A DNA stretch of 6,946 nucleotides from CAMBDR01 sp046597185 (GTDB lineage: Bacteria > Pseudomonadota > Gammaproteobacteria > Burkholderiales > Burkholderiaceae_D). The stretch lies in contig JBKJLF010000212.1 in the NCBI GenBank assembly GCA_046597185.1, forward strand, positions 1 through 6,946, given 5' to 3'. Position 1 is the stretch's first letter, and every line of letters begins with the position of its first letter. The translations under genes and the position numbers were made by a program. This document shows, piece after piece, positions 5,399 to 6,946 of this stretch. Under the pieces are notes generated by a model. That model did not search any database and had not been told where the DNA came from. It was given only the letters and a program-made list of their open reading frames with translations.

Positions 5399-5971
5399 AT
5401 GAATCCAATTGATTTGAAGATGAATGTTGCCACCTTGGCGGATATTGATGATGTGTTAGCGCTGCAAAGCAAATATCACATTGCGTCGATTGCGGAAGAA
5501 GACAAATCCAGCGGTTTTGTCACTACCTTGTTTACCCCGGATCAGTTGACGGCGCTGATTCAGGATGAAGCGGGTTTGTTTGTGGGGCGGGTGGATGGGC
5601 GCTTGGTGAGCTATGTGATGGCCGCTTCCTGGGGCTATTGGTCGCAGTGGCCGATGTTTGCCCATATGATCAAGAGTTTGCATCAACTGAATTTTCTGGG
5701 GCAGCAATTAAGCACCGAAAACTCCTACCAATACGGCCCGGTGTGCGTGGACAAGCCGTTTCGCGGTAGTGGCGTGTTGGCGCAGATATTTGATTTTGCA
5801 CGGGAAAAAATGGCCGCGCGCTACCCGATTCTGGTTACCTTCGTCAATAAAATCAACACCCGCTCGTTTGTGGCGCATACCCAAAAGCTGGGGCTGCAAG
5901 TGATTCAGGAGTTTGAGTTTAACGGTAACCAATACCATGAGCTGGTTTATGATACGGCCAAGCCGCTATAA
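5399..5971 (+). CDS. GNAT-family N-acetyltransferase
   Basis: This is a 190-residue protein of the GCN5-related acetyltransferase fold, which transfers an acetyl group from acetyl-CoA to an amine. The acetyl-CoA loop is visible as VCVDKPFRGSGVLAQIF, with RGSG at 122-125 after the beta-4 strand (YGPVCVDK), and the C-terminal half has the expected VTFVNKINTRSFVAHTQKLG segment, where family members place the residues around beta-5 and alpha-4. The N-terminal half has an ATLADIDDVLALQ helix start typical of the fold. The substrate cannot be read from sequence. The start at 5399 is preferred because GGGA lies 8 bases upstream; the in-frame ATG at 5390 has no spaced ribosome site. It follows the cyclic-di-GMP gene by 55 bases with its own -10 element, and faces the thioredoxin gene, with no clear terminator in the 26 bases between them. 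Confidence 0.82.
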   Translation: MNPIDLKMNVATLADIDDVLALQSKYHIASIAEEDKSSGFVTTLFTPDQLTALIQDEAGLFVGRVDGRLVSYVMAASWGYWSQWPMFAHMIKSLHQLNFLGQQLSTENSYQYGPVCVDKPFRGSGVLAQIFDFAREKMAARYPILVTFVNKINTRSFVAHTQKLGLQVIQEFEFNGNQYHELVYDTAKPL

Positions 5972-5997
5972 AGACGCGGGTGGGGCTTGCAATCAAA

Positions 5998-6423
5998 CTA
6001 CCTTGGAATTAAGCCGCGCGCCCATGCCAGCAATTGTGCGGCGGGCATGGTGCCGGTTTGCCTGCCGATTTCTCGCCCACCGTGAAATAACAGCAAGCTG
6101 GGGATGCTGCGTATGCCATAGGTTTGGCTGGCTTGCGGGGCCAGGTCGCTGTCTACTTTAACGAAGCGGATTTCGGGTGCCTGGCTGGCGGCGGCTTCAA
6201 ACTGCGGTGCCATGGCGCGGCATGGGCCGCACCATGCGGCCCAAAAATCGACCAGTATCGGGGCTTCGGTGCGGGCTAAAAACTTGGGTAGGGCCTGGTC
6301 GCTGATATCCACCGGTTTGGCCGCCATGAGTTCGGCGCTGCATTTGCCGCAGATGGGGGACTCGGCCAAGCGTTCGTCGGGGATGCGGTTGGTGGTGGTG
6401 CAGGCGGGGCAGACGAGATGCAT
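5998..6423 (-). CDS. trxC: Thioredoxin 2 (TrxC type, zinc-containing)
   Basis: This 141-residue protein is a thioredoxin with an extra N-terminal zinc module, the mark of TrxC. It reduces protein disulfides in the cytoplasm with electrons from thioredoxin reductase and is usually tied to oxidative stress. The zinc ligands are two CxxC pairs, Cys5/Cys8 and Cys25/Cys28. The active site is WCGPC at 64-68, preceded by VDFWAA, and the cis-proline is Pro108 in RSIPSLLLF. Length matches the family (about 140). The ATG at 6423 has AAGGAAG a few bases upstream. It lies 45 bases downstream of the TacT-like acetyltransferase on the same strand and could be co-transcribed, though a functional link is unlikely. 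No OxyR site is evident. Confidence 0.93.
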   Translation of the reverse strand: MHLVCPACTTTNRIPDERLAESPICGKCSAELMAAKPVDISDQALPKFLARTEAPILVDFWAAWCGPCRAMAPQFEAAASQAPEIRFVKVDSDLAPQASQTYGIRSIPSLLLFHGGREIGRQTGTMPAAQLLAWARGLIPR

Positions 6424-6468
6424 GGTGGCTTCCTTGGGAATGGTTTGCAGATTGGATTTGCGGTATAT

Positions 6469-6946
6469 TTATGTGCCCAGTGGCATATAGAGTGTTAAGG
6501 GCTTGTTATTGAATGCGGTAAAACCGTAATGCTGGTAAAAAGCCTTGGCTGTTTCGTCTTTGGCATCAACCACCATTGCATAGGCTGCCACTTGTCGGCG
6601 GGCTTCCAGACAACGATCCACAGCACAGCCAAGCAACATCCGACCCAGGCCACGGCCTTGCTGTTCCGCATGTATTGCCAATCGCACTATGCGAAAGCAA
6701 GGAACCGGGTAGCGTGGTAGTTTTTTGCGGTTAGCTTCATCAAGTTCATCTGTGTCGATCTGGGCCGCACTCAGGCTGTAGTAGCCAAGTATGGTGTGGG
6801 GTTGGTCGGAATCAACTAACACGCGCACAACGGCAATGCCCTTTTTGCTTTGCTGTACTGCAAAGCGTGCAAGAAAGTCATCGAGCTCGGCAATACCAGA
6901 GGTGAAGGCTTGCCGGTCATGTAAGCGTGAGTCAAGTAATTGCTCT
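6469..6946 (-). CDS. TacT/AtaT-like GNAT protein, probable toxin, 5' end beyond window
   Basis: The frame is open through to the right edge, so 158 residues are visible and the start lies outside; the GTG at 6828 is internal. The pattern matches GNAT proteins of toxin-antitoxin pairs such as TacT and AtaT, which acetylate the amino group of aminoacyl-tRNA and stop translation. Visible signs are an N-terminal AELDDFLARFA helix, ILGYYSLSA, the strand RIVRLAIH, the acetyl-CoA loop QQGRGLGRMLL (QGRGLG at visible residues 96-101), the DAKDETAKAFYQHYGF block with Tyr137 at the place of the proposed catalytic tyrosine, and a C-terminal LTLYMPLG. Only a few N-terminal residues should be missing against a usual length of about 160-175. 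In such pairs the ribbon-helix-helix (DUF1778) antitoxin gene lies directly upstream, which here is past the edge, so the pair is not confirmed. A stand-alone acetyltransferase is the alternative. Confidence 0.8.
   Translation of the reverse strand, partial: EQLLDSRLHDRQAFTSGIAELDDFLARFAVQQSKKGIAVVRVLVDSDQPHTILGYYSLSAAQIDTDELDEANRKKLPRYPVPCFRIVRLAIHAEQQGRGLGRMLLGCAVDRCLEARRQVAAYAMVVDAKDETAKAFYQHYGFTAFNNKPLTLYMPLGT

Noticed and set aside
1..6946. CRISPR arrays, tRNA or rRNA genes, insertion sequences and phage attachment sites
   Set aside because: I found no spaced repeats, cloverleaf-like sequence, transposase or integrase motifs, or long flanking repeats anywhere in the window.

Overview
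The window looks like proteobacterial chromosome, probably beta- or gammaproteobacterial. This rests on a LpxL/HtrB-type acyltransferase, a TrxC-type thioredoxin with an N-terminal zinc site, a PAS-GGDEF-EAL protein and FabF-like fatty-acid-type enzymes. No gene allows a genus call. Base composition is uneven: the minus-strand left block is moderately AT-rich, a very AT-rich non-coding stretch of about 560 bp follows, and the right half is clearly richer in G+C.

Left block (1-2908, all minus strand, read right to left): a FabF-like ketosynthase, an acyl carrier protein coupled to it by an ATGA overlap, a 69-residue Cys/Gly-rich peptide, a small lipoprotein, and a LpxL-type lipid acyltransferase. 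The acyltransferase frame stops early, close to the left edge. One reading is a small acyl-chain system: the ketosynthase and carrier protein make or hold an acyl chain, and the acyltransferase transfers it to a lipid or perhaps to the small peptide. The grouping, order and motifs are seen; the joint function is inference. Hairpins lie on both sides of the peptide gene, so its expression may be set apart from that of its neighbours.

Middle (2909-3468): non-coding and AT-rich, lying between divergent genes. It holds candidate promoters in both directions, two sets of short direct repeats and a 6-bp inverted repeat. I find no supportable gene in it.

Right block (3469-6946): a PAS-GGDEF-EAL cyclic-di-GMP protein and a GNAT acetyltransferase on the plus strand, facing a minus-strand pair made of a TacT/AtaT-like GNAT protein (cut by the right edge) and a zinc-containing thioredoxin. 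The TacT-like gene suggests a toxin-antitoxin pair whose antitoxin would lie beyond the window. These genes look mostly ordinary; the left block is the part with a chance of being a new system.
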